NCBI RefSeq assembly: GCF_963966145.1
Contig: NC_091046.1
Coordinates: 4,402,001 to 4,466,000 of the forward strand
Length of the DNA stretch: 64,000 nucleotides
Direction: 5' to 3'
Origin: Tenebrio molitor
Taxonomy: Eukaryota; Arthropoda; Insecta; Coleoptera; Tenebrionidae
The translations under genes and the position numbers were made by a program. The notes under the pieces were generated by a model. That model was not told where the DNA came from. It ran no database searches and saw nothing but the letters and a program-made list of their open reading frames with translations. Shown piece by piece: positions 26,101-35,720 of the stretch (its first letter is position 1; the number at the start of each line of letters is the position of its first letter).

Positions 26101-27759
26101 TTGTGTGTCAAAAATAGGAAAATTAGACACTTGGAGATTACCGGGAGGAACCTCAAATTTATCGATAGAGACGCTTTTGTTAGATTTGGTAGAAATCCCG
26201 ATCTTGTTCTGAGGATTACGGGGACCGAGGTGGAGGAGTTGCCGGCAGGGCTTTTCTCGAATATGTATAAAGTTTCTTACTTGACGATAGATCTGAGGAA
26301 TAATATGCTGTCGTATTTGAGTCCGGAGATATTTTATGGGAATGCAACGACTTGGAAGAATGTGGGCACAACCCTAATTTCAGGTATGAAGAGTTCGTAA
26401 ATTTATAAAAACTTCAAAACGCCCTGTAGGCCGCGAAATCATTCTTTAACGTACCGAGAGAAAAACTGTCACAATGTGACAATCTCGAGGACGTTAAAGG
26501 ATTTCGAATGACGTTTACTTTAACGGCCATCGTTAAAAGCAACGGCCGCGAAATTGGATTTCGCGGTCTGTTTTAGGTACGCGAAATGCTCGTTTCGCGT
26601 ACGGTTGCACAAAAAATTGCGGAAAGAGTTCGAGTTTATGCTAAAATGGAACTCGCCTCGCAGATGTTCCTGATCCTTCGCCTTCAACATTTAATTTATT
26701 AATTCTGACACTCCTAATACCCAATTTTCAAGCTTTGTTAATAACTCCAATCTTCCCATTATTAATTGAACAAGATGTTATTAGTCCATTAAATACCCTA
26801 GAATCAGGGGTGACATCTAGTTGGCACCGTATTTCCCGTTTCCTAATAAAGGATTGTCTTTGTATGCGTCTCGAGACTTGATACTTTTTAATAAATCACT
26901 TGAAACAGGTTGTTTTCTGACACACTGGAAACAATAAGGGCGGATTCACTCTTGAAGTTTGATAACTCTTCTAACATTGCCAACGACACTCTTATCTCCT
27001 GCTCGGTGGAATTTTATACAAGAAAAGAAACTCGAAGGTTTCGGCAATAAATTACAAAGGCGCTTAAATCATATCTCGCAAAAAGGTGTAATCCGGTTAA
27101 AGAGTGACACAAAGGTCTGGTCTGGTTGTTCTTTAGTCGAAACAAAAGTTAATTGTTGAACGTTTTAGTCGAGATTTTTCTTTGTTATTTTTCCGCGTGC
27201 AAGTTATCGAACAACTCCATCCGAACGAGCGCGAAGTTTTTCAGCACACCTGAAATGCAAATTCGGAATTAAGCAAAGTTCCGCTTGGCTTTCAGCGCGG
27301 TTCGTCAAGCCCCCATTCTGCGGATCCGGAACTCGGGTGGTGTGCTTATACTTTAAGCGTTTCAATTTCGCGAGTCCCAACTTTCGTATTTGTTTTCCGC
27401 GGGGTATTCACGTGTGTCGGAGAAAAGTTGAGCGTGTCCTTGTTCCAGGCGGCTTAACCATCTCGGAGAATCCCTTCCGGTGCGGCTGCCACCTGGCCTG
27501 GCTGGGGCACTGGCTGCGGCGGTGGACGAGGGAAAGTTTGCAGTCCCACAACGCCCCCGTCGAGACGGCGATGCGGATGAACGACATGGTGAAGGAGGCC
27601 ACCTGCGCGGACGCCGCCTCCGGGGCGCGGATACCCATCGTGCAGCTGCCCCCCGAGGACATGAGCTGCCATGCGAGTGCTTTAAGTGACGCTCCGAACC
27701 TCAATAAAATTCCTGTGATGTTCGTTTTGATACATCTTATGACGTACAATTGGCGTTAG
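2049..27759 (+). CDS. chp: Chaoptin-like giant leucine-rich-repeat protein, 5' incomplete
   Basis: Four exons join in frame: 2049-2193, 16428-16538, 23376-26383 and 27449-27759, all with AG acceptors and GT donors. About 43 LRR units of the form LxxLxLxxNxL can be counted, followed by a C-terminal cysteine cap (CGCHLAWLGHWL, then EATCADAA and MSCHASALS). The protein ends in a short hydrophobic tail (IPVMFVLIHLMTY) after a Ser/Asp/Ala-rich stretch, which fits a GPI-attachment signal. Chaoptin is a GPI-anchored photoreceptor adhesion protein with about 41 LRRs, and the architecture fits it best. Other arthropod giant-LRR genes such as artichoke are possible, so the symbol is provisional. The signal peptide and first LRRs lie upstream of the window. 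The introns are large (14.2, 6.8 and 1.1 kb), and the first holds a mobile element on the same strand. A polyadenylation signal AATAAA is at 27880. Confidence 0.75.
4781..6566 (+). mobile_element. Tyrosine-recombinase transposon with 154-bp palindromic TIRs
   Basis: The outer ends are inverted copies: TAGTATTTTACATTACAAGC from 4781, and its reverse complement ending at 6566. The inverted repeats run inward for about 154 bp each (4781-4934 and 6413-6566). Each repeat is itself an imperfect palindrome: one arm reads CCAGGTAA..TTTTTACTGG..GGAGGATATAACTGAC and its inverse follows after a short GAAG-centred loop. One two-exon gene for a tyrosine recombinase fills the interior. A TA lies on each side (4779-4780 and 6567-6568), so a TA target duplication is possible but unproven. 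The enzyme type resembles Crypton elements, which as I know them lack such inverted repeats. Confidence 0.8.
4955..6213 (+). CDS. Crypton-like tyrosine recombinase
   Basis: Exons 4955-5337 and 5397-6213 join across a 59-bp GT-AG intron (AG + A makes Arg) to give about 399 residues from the first ATG. An ATG at 5075 (MNEAEEMKKE) is an equally plausible start. The N-terminal part (SLARYEREYEEFKNW..) resembles the SAM-like core-binding domain of phage-type integrases. The catalytic domain shows Arg in GACRCDEL (about residue 184), His and Arg in GHSFRR (290, 293), Trp in GGWKSS (316) and the nucleophile Tyr in AEGYV (325). This full set suggests an active DNA strand-exchange enzyme. The C-terminus is a Ser/Thr-rich tail with a short VASTST repeat. 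There are no stops or frameshifts. It is the only gene between the palindromic inverted repeats and lies within an intron of the LRR gene. Confidence 0.85.
7770..7870. repeat. Small fold-back element with TACAGGGTGT ends
   Basis: The sequence starts ATACAGGGTGTG and ends ACACACCCTGTATA, enclosing about 75 bp. Ends of the type CAGGGTG...CACCCTG recur in this window at 18365-18850 and 62934-63375, which suggests related non-autonomous transposons or convergent termini. Confidence 0.6.
10735..10985 (+). pseudogene. Internally deleted relic of a tyrosine-recombinase element
   Basis: The plus-strand reading at about 10785-10863 gives MDNEE..VPDDVLEEANAARYQMLP followed by a stop. This matches the N-terminus of the recombinase at 44029-45073 (MDDEDVPDDVLEEASAARYQTLP). 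From about 10890 the sequence matches the reverse complement of 43585-43660, which lies 3' of that same gene (ATGAAAACCAATGAGTGAAAG and the following GAGCGAAA repeats). The whole catalytic region is missing. The relic is therefore a 5' end joined to a 3' end, as in a deletion derivative. Confidence 0.7.
13659..13902. mobile_element. MITE-like element with about 35-bp inverted repeats
   Basis: The left end ATCGTGTGTTCCACAAAAAA continues into CTCACTCGCAGCAAGCCATGAC. The reverse complement with few changes closes the unit at 13865-13902 (GTCATGGCATACTGCGAGTG...GGAACACACGAT). The interior is about 170 bp with no open frame. It is probably a non-autonomous DNA transposon. No second copy was noticed in the window. 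Confidence 0.75.
16428..16538 (+). CDS. chp: Chaoptin-like gene, second visible exon
   Basis: The 111-nt exon lies after TTGTTCCAG and before GTATG. It encodes SLWKSLTSLDLSYNQLDSV..ALKELRSLQWINLHG. It supplies one full LRR and the start of the next, whose asparagine (GNQI) is encoded at the beginning of the exon at 23376, so the splice joins the repeat exactly. Confidence 0.8.
18365..18850. mobile_element. MITE-like element, CAGGGTGA ends
   Basis: It starts ATACAGGGTGAAATAAGTTTGG and ends CCAAACTTATTTCAGAATCACCCTGTATA, giving inverted ends of about 27 bp with small differences. The interior of about 430 bp has no long open frame. It is a non-autonomous DNA transposon by structure. Confidence 0.7.
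18880..18965. repeat. Short palindromic interspersed repeat, copy 1
   Basis: The stretch around AATGATGGCTATTACTCGTG, continuing to CGAGCCGAAGGCGAGTGGTATAATTCATC in two blocks, is repeated with few changes at 23140-23240. It contains self-complementary parts (GTCACGAG with CTCGTGA, and GATGGCTATTAC with GTATAATTCATC). Confidence 0.6.
19480..19590 (-). repeat. Diverged copy of the 280-bp repeat, reverse orientation
   Basis: It contains CTGCGAACGATTTTAGCGTG and a second ACGATTTTAGCGTGACGCAT, followed by GAAACTAATTCC and GTGGTGCGCC. These are the reverse complement, in the same order, of the GCTAAAATCGTTCGCA cluster and flanking sequence of the units at 949-1484. Confidence 0.7.
23140..23240. 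repeat. Short palindromic interspersed repeat, copy 2
   Basis: This is the second copy of the 18880-18965 repeat (AATGATGGCTATTACTCATG and following). It sits about 140 bp upstream of the large LRR exon. It also lengthens the open frame so that an ATG at 23152 appears to start the exon. The LRR register and the TTTTCAG acceptor at 23375 show that the coding part begins at 23376. Confidence 0.65.
23376..26383 (+). CDS. chp: Chaoptin-like gene, large LRR exon
   Basis: This is a 3008-nt exon of about 1002 codons, almost entirely LRRs of 22-25 residues. It starts after CCCTTTTCAG, where GG from the previous exon plus G completes a Gly codon. It ends at TCA-G before GTATG. The last repeats (LRITGTEVEELPAGLFS, LTIDLRNNMLSYL) lead into the C-terminal cap encoded at 27449. 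Base use is uneven: about 23480-23990 is very GC-rich, 24000-24320 is AT-richer, and then GC rises again. If the donor at 26384 is not used, reading continues five codons (GMKSS) to a stop at 26398-26400, giving a form without the cap and GPI tail. Confidence 0.85.
26384..27448. other. Last intron of the LRR gene
   Basis: This is 1065 bp with GTATG donor and TTGTTCCAG acceptor. No gene, RNA or clear repeat was seen in it. Confidence 0.65.
27449..27759 (+). CDS. chp: Chaoptin-like gene, terminal exon with Cys cap and GPI-like tail
   Basis: The exon encodes G-GLTISENPFRCGCHLAWLG and the rest of a typical LRR C-terminal flanking domain. Its cysteines are at CGC, EATC and MSC. It then encodes a polar SALSDAPN stretch and the hydrophobic end. 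The split glycine codon (G + GC) fits the donor at 26384. The tag stop is at 27757-27759. Confidence 0.8.
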
Positions 27760-28982
27760 TGGACCCCCCGACTTCAGTATTTGTACATAAAGATTAGTGT
27801 GAATCTACTTCTTCCATTTATTTTTATCGACGTTTTAATACATCAATTGTTATTTTTTGATAATGTAAATCGTGTACATAATAAAATTAAAACATATCAT
27901 GCTCGTATAGAGGGGTAGGAAATTATTTACAATGATTGCTCAAACTGGGAGATGTCAATCAAAAATGTGCACACGACTTGTTTCTTATTAACATTTAGGT
28001 AATCATAGTGTTTTGTAACGATCAATAAAGTATATAAATTGTTGACGACCTCTCTTTACACCCCTTCGCTCACCTCGCACACTTTTAACTATTAACTTCC
28101 AGCGCTCACCTATTATTCCGCTGACCGTGCACCCTAAAAGAAATTCTGCTCTCGAGCACTTTACTCGGCTATTTTTTTATTTCCTCATACTTGAAAGGAC
28201 TTGTGATCTATGGCCACCTGAACCGTAAACAATTTAGGGTTTCTAAAACTAGAACATAAATCTGTAACAATGAAACTCATTGTACATGGTTCCGATGGAA
28301 ACAACGATAAATTTACCTCGTACAGCCCCGATCTGAAGGCAATTCATTTATAACTCCAGCAGAATTGATCGGGAAGACTATAGTCTCCCAAATCCTTTTA
28401 ACTACTGACAAAAAACAATTAAAAACAACGCACAACATACAACAAAAATACTGCAACAGTCTTTCAGTTAGCTTTATTTTCAAGAAAAGTACACTAGAAG
28501 ATACGAGTAAAAGTACACCGTATAAGAAAGATACTGCAGCCACTGCTGTCTTCCATTTGGCACTAATTTGAATGAAAGATTAGTTAGTTACACTTATTTC
28601 CCTTATTTATTCTCGAAATGACAAAATATACTTAAAAATACATATTATATTTTCTCAAATGGTCGGCAACCAACTTTACACCGACGATTAAAATGACACA
28701 TTTCGATCAATTCTCTTTTTGCAAGAATCGTATGTAGTAAAAACAAAATTCAGACGAATTTGTAAAAGAATTATTGTTATAAATTCAATCGTTTGTAAAA
28801 ATTTTGCAAAAAGGAGAGAACTTTCTGCAATTGAATCATTCACTTTATAGGGACTTTAACCATAAGCACATGTTGGCTACCCTGTTTGTTGACATAAACG
28901 TCATTTTGATTCGAGACTTTGAAATTTAAAAATCTGGCAACGGTTTCTTGCAATTTAAATAAATCTTTTTACAACTTGTGCA
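27760..28982. other. Intergenic region between the LRR gene and Cap-G
   Basis: It contains the presumed 3' UTR of the LRR gene (AATAAA at 27880 and a second at about 28024) and the promoter region of Cap-G. Overlapping open frames of about 70 codons occur on both strands at 28313-28571. The minus-strand one reads as a hydrophobic peptide (AAVSFLYGVLLLVSSSVLFL). A small membrane-protein exon cannot be excluded, but nothing confirms it. Confidence 0.45.
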
Positions 28983-31900
28983 ATGGATTCAGAAAAACCT
29001 GAGGAGAATAACATTTATGAAATATTCGATCTCGTACAACAGAGTTCAGCATGCCACTTGAAATACGCTTTACAACTCAAAAAAACATTTGAAAAAGTAA
29101 GCTAACCCCATTTTTTAAATTGTTGCGATATTTTTATTGACTTTTGCAGCACAACACTAATGACCTCCTAGATGACCTATGCAAATGTTTACAATTCGCA
29201 TTTTTGACAGATTTTAAAGAAAAAAATATTTTTCTCGAAAGGATAATAAGCTTTACTGCTTTGTTCTCAGTCTCTTTCAAGCCAGACAAAACAGATGATG
29301 TTGTCCACCCAATTTTAAGCCACATATTTAGATTTATACTTAAAGTGAGTACTGTCCAGGAGCCATTTTGAAAGTGGATTAAATTTCAAATTGCAGCTTT
29401 CAAATTCTCCCAATCCTGCACACCGCTACTGGTCCTGTAAACTGTTCAATAAAATGTTTCATGACATGGAAGAATTGAGTGATGAACTGTATGAGGAAAT
29501 AAAAGAAGCCATGTTTGAAAGATTTCGAGTAAGATCTTGAAATCAGATTTTTTAGTAACTACACACATTTTGTTGTCAGGACCCCAAATCTGTCATCAGG
29601 TGTCAGGCAATCATTGCTTTGCATCGTTTACAAGATCCAACTGACCCCCAGGATCCAATCATTTGTCGTCTGTGCGCTATGCTCGATTCAGACTTCAACT
29701 CCAAAGTAACCCACTCACCTGGCACAAATCTTTCAGTTTAATTTTTTATTTGAATCCCAGGTCCGTCAATTATGCCTGGAAAAAATTGCGTTCAATAAAC
29801 ACACCATGCCGTTTGTTTTAAATCGCATCCGAGACGTGGACGCTAACGTCAGATTGACCGTTTTTCAAAAACTGTGCTCAATCGCTAAATACTTAAAAGT
29901 AAGTCAGGTACAAAGAAAACGCGGTTATTTTATGTGATTTAGGTTTCACAAAGGCGTCTCATTTTGCAATGCGGATTTAACGATGCGTCCGAAAAAATCC
30001 GAAATTTTGTCGCAAACGAGCTATTACAAGGCTGGTTCAGTAGCTACGATAGTGACTACCTCAAGCTGATGCAATCGATTCGCTTGGACGCTTGTGAGGA
30101 GGACATCAAAGCGACAACTCATTTGGTTGAGCTAGTATTGAGGGCTTTGTTTAAGTAAGTGTTGGCGGTTTTTGAGTGTTTTGCTATTTTGGCAATTTTA
30201 GATCGGCCCCAGTTGCTACCATAATCGAGTGTATCGACGGCGACGAGCAAAAATTGATTGAGTATAAAAACCTCAACTGGGAGACTGTTCTGTACTACAG
30301 AATCGCCGTGCAGTTTTTGAGGCAATCCGAAGGGTTTGAGGACGCGCTCAACACAGTTATACCGGAGTTGGTGTTCTTGTGCAGATACATCAAAGGGTAG
30401 GTTCACAATCAGGCGGTGACCTTGACCTGTCGGTCCCCGCGCCGCCATCTGTCGGTACTCATTTGAGATGATCGCAGGTACGTCGAGTTCACGAAAGAAC
30501 AAGAAGAATTCGACGACCTAGAATACCACTTCACTTTGCAACAGTTCTTCATGATAACTCAAGGTTATGACGTGTGTGACACCAGCAGCAGACAGTGTCT
30601 GAACGCGCTGGTCCACGACATGTTGCAAAAAGAAGATTTGCCGACAGATGTCGCCGAAATAGTCTTGAACAACTTGGAAAAAACTATCCCCGACGTGAAG
30701 AACAGGTCGATTTTCGTGTGCGAAATAATCTCGAACATCGTGTACGGAGAAGACGCGACGGATTACGAAGAGGCGGAGAGGCAAGAGAGAGAAAAGAACC
30801 ACACAGTGAGGCGACCGGTCAAATTTATTTGGGAAATGTTTCACAAATGAAGTATTCACAGATTATGCAGTTGCAGTCGGATTTGATCTCGTTGGCCGAA
30901 CAGGAGAGACATTTTGTGTACGTCGAGAAGAATTACGCCGAAGCTGACCGCGTCAAACACGAGATCGAGGAGAAAGAAGAGCAACTGAAGAAGTTGAGGA
31001 CCGTGCGGGACAAACCGGAACAAGCTGAGAAAAAAACCGACGCCCCGACCATGTTCAAGGTCTTGAGCGTGGCGGAAGCGCTGTTGCGTTCGCCGACGCT
31101 GACCAGATTCAATCCGGCGATCGCAACTCTCCACTCTGAGGTCATAAACCCGGCCCTGATCCACGAAGACGACAGGGTCAAAGCGAAAGCGCTCAAGTGC
31201 TACGCCCTTTGCTGCGTGATCGACAGACGAAGCGCGCGGTACGGCATCCATTTGTTCTCCGGTTTGGTGAGTATCGGTTGGCGGGTGTCGACTTTTGCTG
31301 AGTGACGTGTTTAAGATATTTGCCAACGATCTAGAAGACGTTCAGATCTTGTTGGTGAGTTTGAACGCCACGGTCGACATTTTGACCATCTACGGGTTGA
31401 GTTTGGTGGAGAAACGTGACGAAGAAGAGATGTCTGGCAGCAGGTGTGAAGAGGAGATGTCTAGCAGTAGGTGTGAAGAGGAGAGAAAGGTGTTTGTGGG
31501 GGGGACTTCACTTACAGATCTAATTCAAGCGTTGGCGGACCATCTTGAACACGAGGTAAGGCCGGTTTTGTTCTTCAAATCTACTGAAAATGGAAAATGT
31601 TATATTTTTATTTTTTGAAAAACGTCACTTTGCTTACTGCCATTTTCGATTCACCGAAAAACCACTTAAAAGTAAATGCTACTCACAAATTGACCTGTTG
31701 TGGTTCAAGTGGAAGAAAAACAACTATTCACGATAAATATTCTTCATCTTTCAACTTCACAGTCGTTAGAAAGTATAAAAATAAAAATTAAATTTAAACG
31801 CTGGTTTTGCACCGAGATTGACAGTTTCACTTCACGTGACAGTTCTGCCAACCGTTCGACTTTATTTCCCTAACACGCCAACTCTGATTAGGACACCTTT

Positions 31901-34198
31901 TCCGGATGTGTCTTTTTGACATGGTTGAGAAGATGATGCGAATACGCAAATCTCCTGTCGCACAAGGTGCAAGGATATGGAGTCTCTCCAGAGTGCGTCC
32001 TCATGTGTCTCATTAGAACGCTGGATTGGGTAAAGCTCTTCTTGCATATGTCGCAAGTGTACGGCTTGACGCCGTTGTGAATCCTCATGTGGATGTTGAC
32101 GCTGTTTTTATTTTTGAATTTCTTCTTGCAAACCTCGCAGCTGTAGGGTTTCACGTCCGAGTGAGATTTCGTGTGCAATTTTAAGTAGTAACTGTTGGAG
32201 TAGGTTTTGCCGCAAGTGGGACATGGAAGGTAGGGTCCTTTCTTGTGGACTCTGTGGTGTTTGATGAGCGAATCAGTACCGGCGAACCTCTTGCTGCAAT
32301 ATTCGCAAACGTAGGGCTTCTCGCCTGTGTGTCTACGCCTGTGGACTTGCAAGGCGCCTATCTGTACAAAAGTTTTGTCACATATGTCACATTTGTGGGG
32401 TCTGATTCCTTGGTGGATTTTTTTGTGCATCATTAGAGTGGCCTGAAACCTTGAAACCTGAACATGACATACTATACTTATTTATTTTTAAAAATACTTG
32501 AAAGCTTTTGCGCATTCGTCGCACTTGAACGGACGCTCGTCCAAATGGATTCTTCTATGGTGGACCACAAGATATTTCATTGGAAACCCTTTGTTGCAGA
32601 TGTCACAGTGATAAGGCATATCTCCAGTATGTCTTCTGTTGTGGGCAACATACTGATATTTATACCTGAATGTTTTGACGCATTCTTCACACCTAAGCAA
32701 TTTTTTATCACTTTTCTGTGCATATCCTTTGTGCCTTGCCCCCTCTTCGCTCTCATGTTCACCACTTTGATCTTCAGTGGCGCCATCTGTTTCTGACTTG
32801 ATGTCATCAGACTCATAAGTAATATCACCACAGACATCATTTTCACCCTTTTGGACAATCGTTTTGGATTGTTTTATGGCAGCAGAGAGCGCTTTCTTAA
32901 GTCTAACAATTATTTTTTGACTTTTTAGTCGTGTGTCAGAATTTAAGATCAACGTTCGAAATTCAGCAATGCTGTCGAGTTTTTGTACGCAAACATTGCA
33001 GATCGTGTGTGGGAGATTGTCGTCACGAGACAGCTAAAACATCGGTATGAATGAAATTTAAGAGAAAAAATTGTGAAAGTCTTACTTTGATCGGAACAAA
33101 ACTCATTATCGTATCCGAGATTAATTCGTTATTTTTACCAGGGGTAAAAATGTTTACAGATTGATCTAGTTCTGTTTTGAATAAGCACAAACGGCATTTT
33201 ATATCCATATTTAGTTGTTGATTTTTATTATTTCTGATGCTTCAATTTTAGGTTATGTTTGTTTTGAATTGGCAACATGGCAATAATTGACAAATCAATG
33301 GTCTCATAAAGAGCGGCAAAATCAAACAGCTGTCATTACTTTCAAGTCCAGATTTATTGTGATTTTTTTATTTATAAATAAATATACAAATCAGTTCAAC
33401 TGATACTGTAAAATTTAAGTTTAATTTTGTTTTGTTTAAGGATCCTCAAGTTCAAGAAACTGCCACGAAAGGCGTTTGCATATTACTGTTACATAGTCGA
33501 ATAACTTCATCGTCGCTTCTTTCCCGAATTATCATAAAGTGGGCAAATCCAGCAACCGGTACATAGATGTGTATAATTTTTCTCGAAGTAATGAAATGTA
33601 TTCTTTTCAGATAACGAAAGACTAAAGCAATTTATTGGTTTAACACTAAGCTCTCTCACTGCACTCTCTAATTGTCACTTATATTTTGGCGATGCAGTGA
33701 TCAGTACAATTCGAACTTTAACTTATGCACCTAAAGGCAGCGCATTGTTAGATATAAACGTAGAGAATATTATAAAATTCATGACAACTCTGTGCCGGAT
33801 GCCATCCCAGGTAAAATTCCTTTCCAGCAGTTCTGATCAATTACAGTAGCGTTCAATTGTAGGGAGCGCAAATTCATACCGATTTGGCGTTTAAAATATG
33901 TCGTCAGATGCGCGATAGGCCCAAAATAAAAATAAATTATATGTTTTCCAAAACGCTTCTGCTTTTAGTTGTACCCGATGACAAATCCATTGACGATTTG
34001 TTGATTATCTGTGATGAATTAAAAGATGTGAGTATTAACGGACATTTTAATAATTATTTCATGATTGTGTTTTAGATACTTCGCGACAATCACATCCTTA
34101 GAAATATTAACAAATTCACTGCCAACTTGACAAAAAATAATGTAAAGTTGAATGTTATCAAAGAAGAGGACGCGAGTAGTCAACTGTTCAGTGATTAA
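28983..34198 (+). CDS. Cap-G: Condensin complex subunit 3 (Cap-G / NCAPG)
   Basis: Fourteen exons join in frame to 896 residues: 28983-29096, 29150-29344, 29397-29528, 29580-29705, 29761-29898, 29943-30154, 30202-30396, 30478-30805, 30862-31266, 31316-31555, 33441-33558, 33611-33810, 33863-34027 and 34076-34198. All introns are GT-AG and about 45-80 bp, except the tenth (1885 bp). The N-terminal half has HEAT-like helical repeats (DPKSVIRCQAIIALHRLQD, VRQLCLEKIAFNKHTMPF, VLNRIRDVDANVRLTVFQKL). The second half matches the Cnd3 C-terminal region (DDRVKAKALKCYALCCVID, DPQVQETATKGVCILLLHSR). Cap-G is the HEAT subunit that lets condensin I bind DNA in mitotic chromosome compaction. The length is somewhat below the about 1000 residues of vertebrate NCAPG. 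Exon 10 has an acidic insert with a repeated RCEEE motif. Its tenth intron holds an antisense zinc-finger gene. Confidence 0.9.
31888..33208 (-). CDS. ZAD C2H2 zinc-finger protein, copy A (nested in Cap-G)
   Basis: Exons (minus) are 33086-33208, 32498-33033 and 31888-32449, with introns of 52 and 48 bp, giving 406 residues. Residues 1 to about 65 form a ZAD domain: the CRLC pair lies in exon 1 and the CNVC pair in exon 2. ZAD domains mediate dimerisation of insect zinc-finger transcription factors. An acidic linker follows, then nine C2H2 fingers. The third is split by intron 2 (FKCDECAKAFK / FQATLMMHKKIH), and several are joined by TGEKPY-type linkers. The protein is probably a nuclear DNA-binding regulator with unknown target. 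Finger seven (YSCEVCKKKFKNKNSVNIHMRIH) is absent from copies B, C, E, F and G. This copy sits antisense within an intact Cap-G intron and looks like the source location of the array. Confidence 0.88.
33247..33280 (-). promoter_or_regulatory. Conserved upstream block of the zinc-finger family (copy A)
   Basis: About 40-75 bp upstream of the ATG, every family member keeps, in plus-strand text, a block like AATTTTAGGTTATG followed after about 15 bp by TTGGCAACA. Positions of the block start: 33248 (A), 39546 (B), 41179 (C), 47520 (D), 53580 (E), 55746 (F), 61903 (G). A reversed copy is at about 48003 (relic D'). Conservation outside coding sequence suggests the transcription start region, but recent common ancestry alone could also explain it. 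Confidence 0.45.
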
Positions 34199-35033
34199 GG
34201 TTTTATAAGTTAATGTAAAAAAAAATCTACTTTATAATAAGAATATATTTTAATACATAATTTTTTTAAATGAGACATTTTATGGTATTTTAAGTGTAAT
34301 GAAGCTACGCAATACTCCTTGTCATTCCATTATAAATCGGTTTCGAGCCGATGGACGCAATACCATGTGCATAAATCTGCAGTCTTTAAATTAATATCAA
34401 ATTTACCTATATATGGTACAAAAAGGTGTTTTTCTACTTTGGTATCATAACATAAGTGAGTCTTTGTGAAACTAAAAGTAGTGTCACAAAGGAACTTTTT
34501 GTGAAACTTTTTTTTATATGCGTATTACGTTGGTATTGCTGTAATAGCACGCTGGCCGGCGTCCGGCATCTTTAGCGAGGTCCTGTTAACAATTAAAACA
34601 TTTGAAATTTAACATAAATTTCACAGAAATGTCACCGTAACTCATGCCACACAAATATCCCTAGATTATTTCATAATTAGATTTTTGAGTTTTCATCAAA
34701 TTAATGCGACCAAAGTAGAAAAAATGGTATGTATATCAAACACGTTTTATAAAACGCACTCAGACACTCGTTCTGTTGTTCTCCTCACTGCGTTCGTCGT
34801 GCCCCAACCAAGCGTCTTATAAAACTCGTATAATAATATACTATTATTTGTCACTCACATTACATTGCACTGAAGCTAATGCAGTGCGAAGATTTGAAGT
34901 GTATACTTTTCTTTAAAATAGTTTAAAAGACGAGTTCCATTTTTAGAGTTTCAACACTTTCATTACGTAAAGCCACATAAAATTTTAACATCGTAACAAA
35001 CTATCTCCTCAAGAACAATAAAATTGTTATGTA

Positions 35034-35250
35034 GGTACAGTCGATGGACAAATAAAACTGGGACAAAAATGACAATCACATAAGTCAAAATTTACAAATT
35101 TGCATCGTTTAATTACGGCTTTATCACAAATAGGTTAACTTTGGTATGGCATATTATATAGACACTGGCAAATCTATTGACAATTCAATGGTCTGATTTA
35201 CATAGATTAAATTTTAAGTGTCCCAGTTTTATTTGTCCACCGACCGTACC
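35034..35250. mobile_element. Tc1/mariner-type MITE
   Basis: The left end is GGTACAGTCGATGGACAAAT, continuing AAAACTGGGACA. The right end is its inverse with two changes (TGTCCCAGTTTTATTTGTCC, then ACCGACCGTACC). The element is about 215 bp with TA at both ends and no coding capacity. The element at 42683-43026 has a similar TACAGTCG start. Confidence 0.75.
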
Positions 35251-35492
35251 ATTTCTTAGAAATATAATTTTCATTTCAGTATTTTACCCCCCATAAATTA
35301 ACGAGCTGTCTATTTTCTCGTTACTTGACCCAACAACAATGACCGTGAAATATGATGTAATAGTTTTTGCAAAATCGGCGCAAAACATCGCGTTTTTAGA
35401 ATAAAGTTTTTTCGCTCCGCGGCCGAGGTAAAGACACGAGGATTACATTTTTAGTTAGTTTTATCCAACTGCAAAAGGCAGGTGTTTACGCG

Positions 35493-35720
35493 TTGCTTTG
35501 TGATTTAAGCGAAAATTTTGTGAAAATGGCGCGTTTATTTTGGAATAGTGAATACATAGACGTTGTGTTGGCGTATGGTGAAGCGTGCGGGAGTGCTTCT
35601 CGAGCCCAGAGAATTTCCGTGCGACTTCTTGTGGGCGACTTGGTATATTCGATCCCAACTGATGCAAGTGAAGTTTTAAGAAAACGGGTTGAAAATGCTG
35701 CCACAACAATTCGCAAATAA
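35493..35720 (+). pseudogene. Possible transposon-derived HTH remnant
   Basis: A 75-codon open frame reads NSEYIDVVLAYGEACGSASRAQR. The pattern 'aliphatic-Asp-aliphatic-Tyr-Gly-Glu...Asn/Ser-Ala' resembles, from memory, small helix-turn-helix segments (DUF4817-like) found next to insect transposons. No downstream catalytic domain follows. The identification is tentative. Confidence 0.25.

Larger units (their letters stand above)
31556..33440. other. Cap-G intron 10, hosting a nested antisense gene
   Basis: The donor GTAAG follows HLEHE at 31555 and the acceptor TTGTTTAAG precedes GATCCTCAAG at 33441. Reading continues as HLEHE-DPQVQETATKG. The intron is 1885 bp against about 50 bp for the other Cap-G introns, and it is almost filled by the zinc-finger gene at 31888-33208. 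Confidence 0.9.

Noticed and set aside
23166..26156. Long antisense and alternate-frame open frames over the large LRR exon
   Set aside because: Shadows of the repetitive, GC-rich LRR coding sequence; their translations are low-complexity mirrors of the LRR pattern.
28313..28571. Opposed open frames between the LRR gene and Cap-G, one hydrophobic
   Set aside because: Cannot decide strand or splicing and no family recognised; noted only in the intergenic entry.
30806..30861. Stop codon after VKFIWEMFHK as the end of Cap-G
   Set aside because: A GTGAGG donor and TATTCACAG acceptor remove this segment and restore a frame that continues into the Cnd3 region.
31420..31500. RCEEEM repeat in Cap-G exon 10 as a functional repeat domain
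   Set aside because: Only two to three short units in an acidic linker; likely a small slippage expansion.
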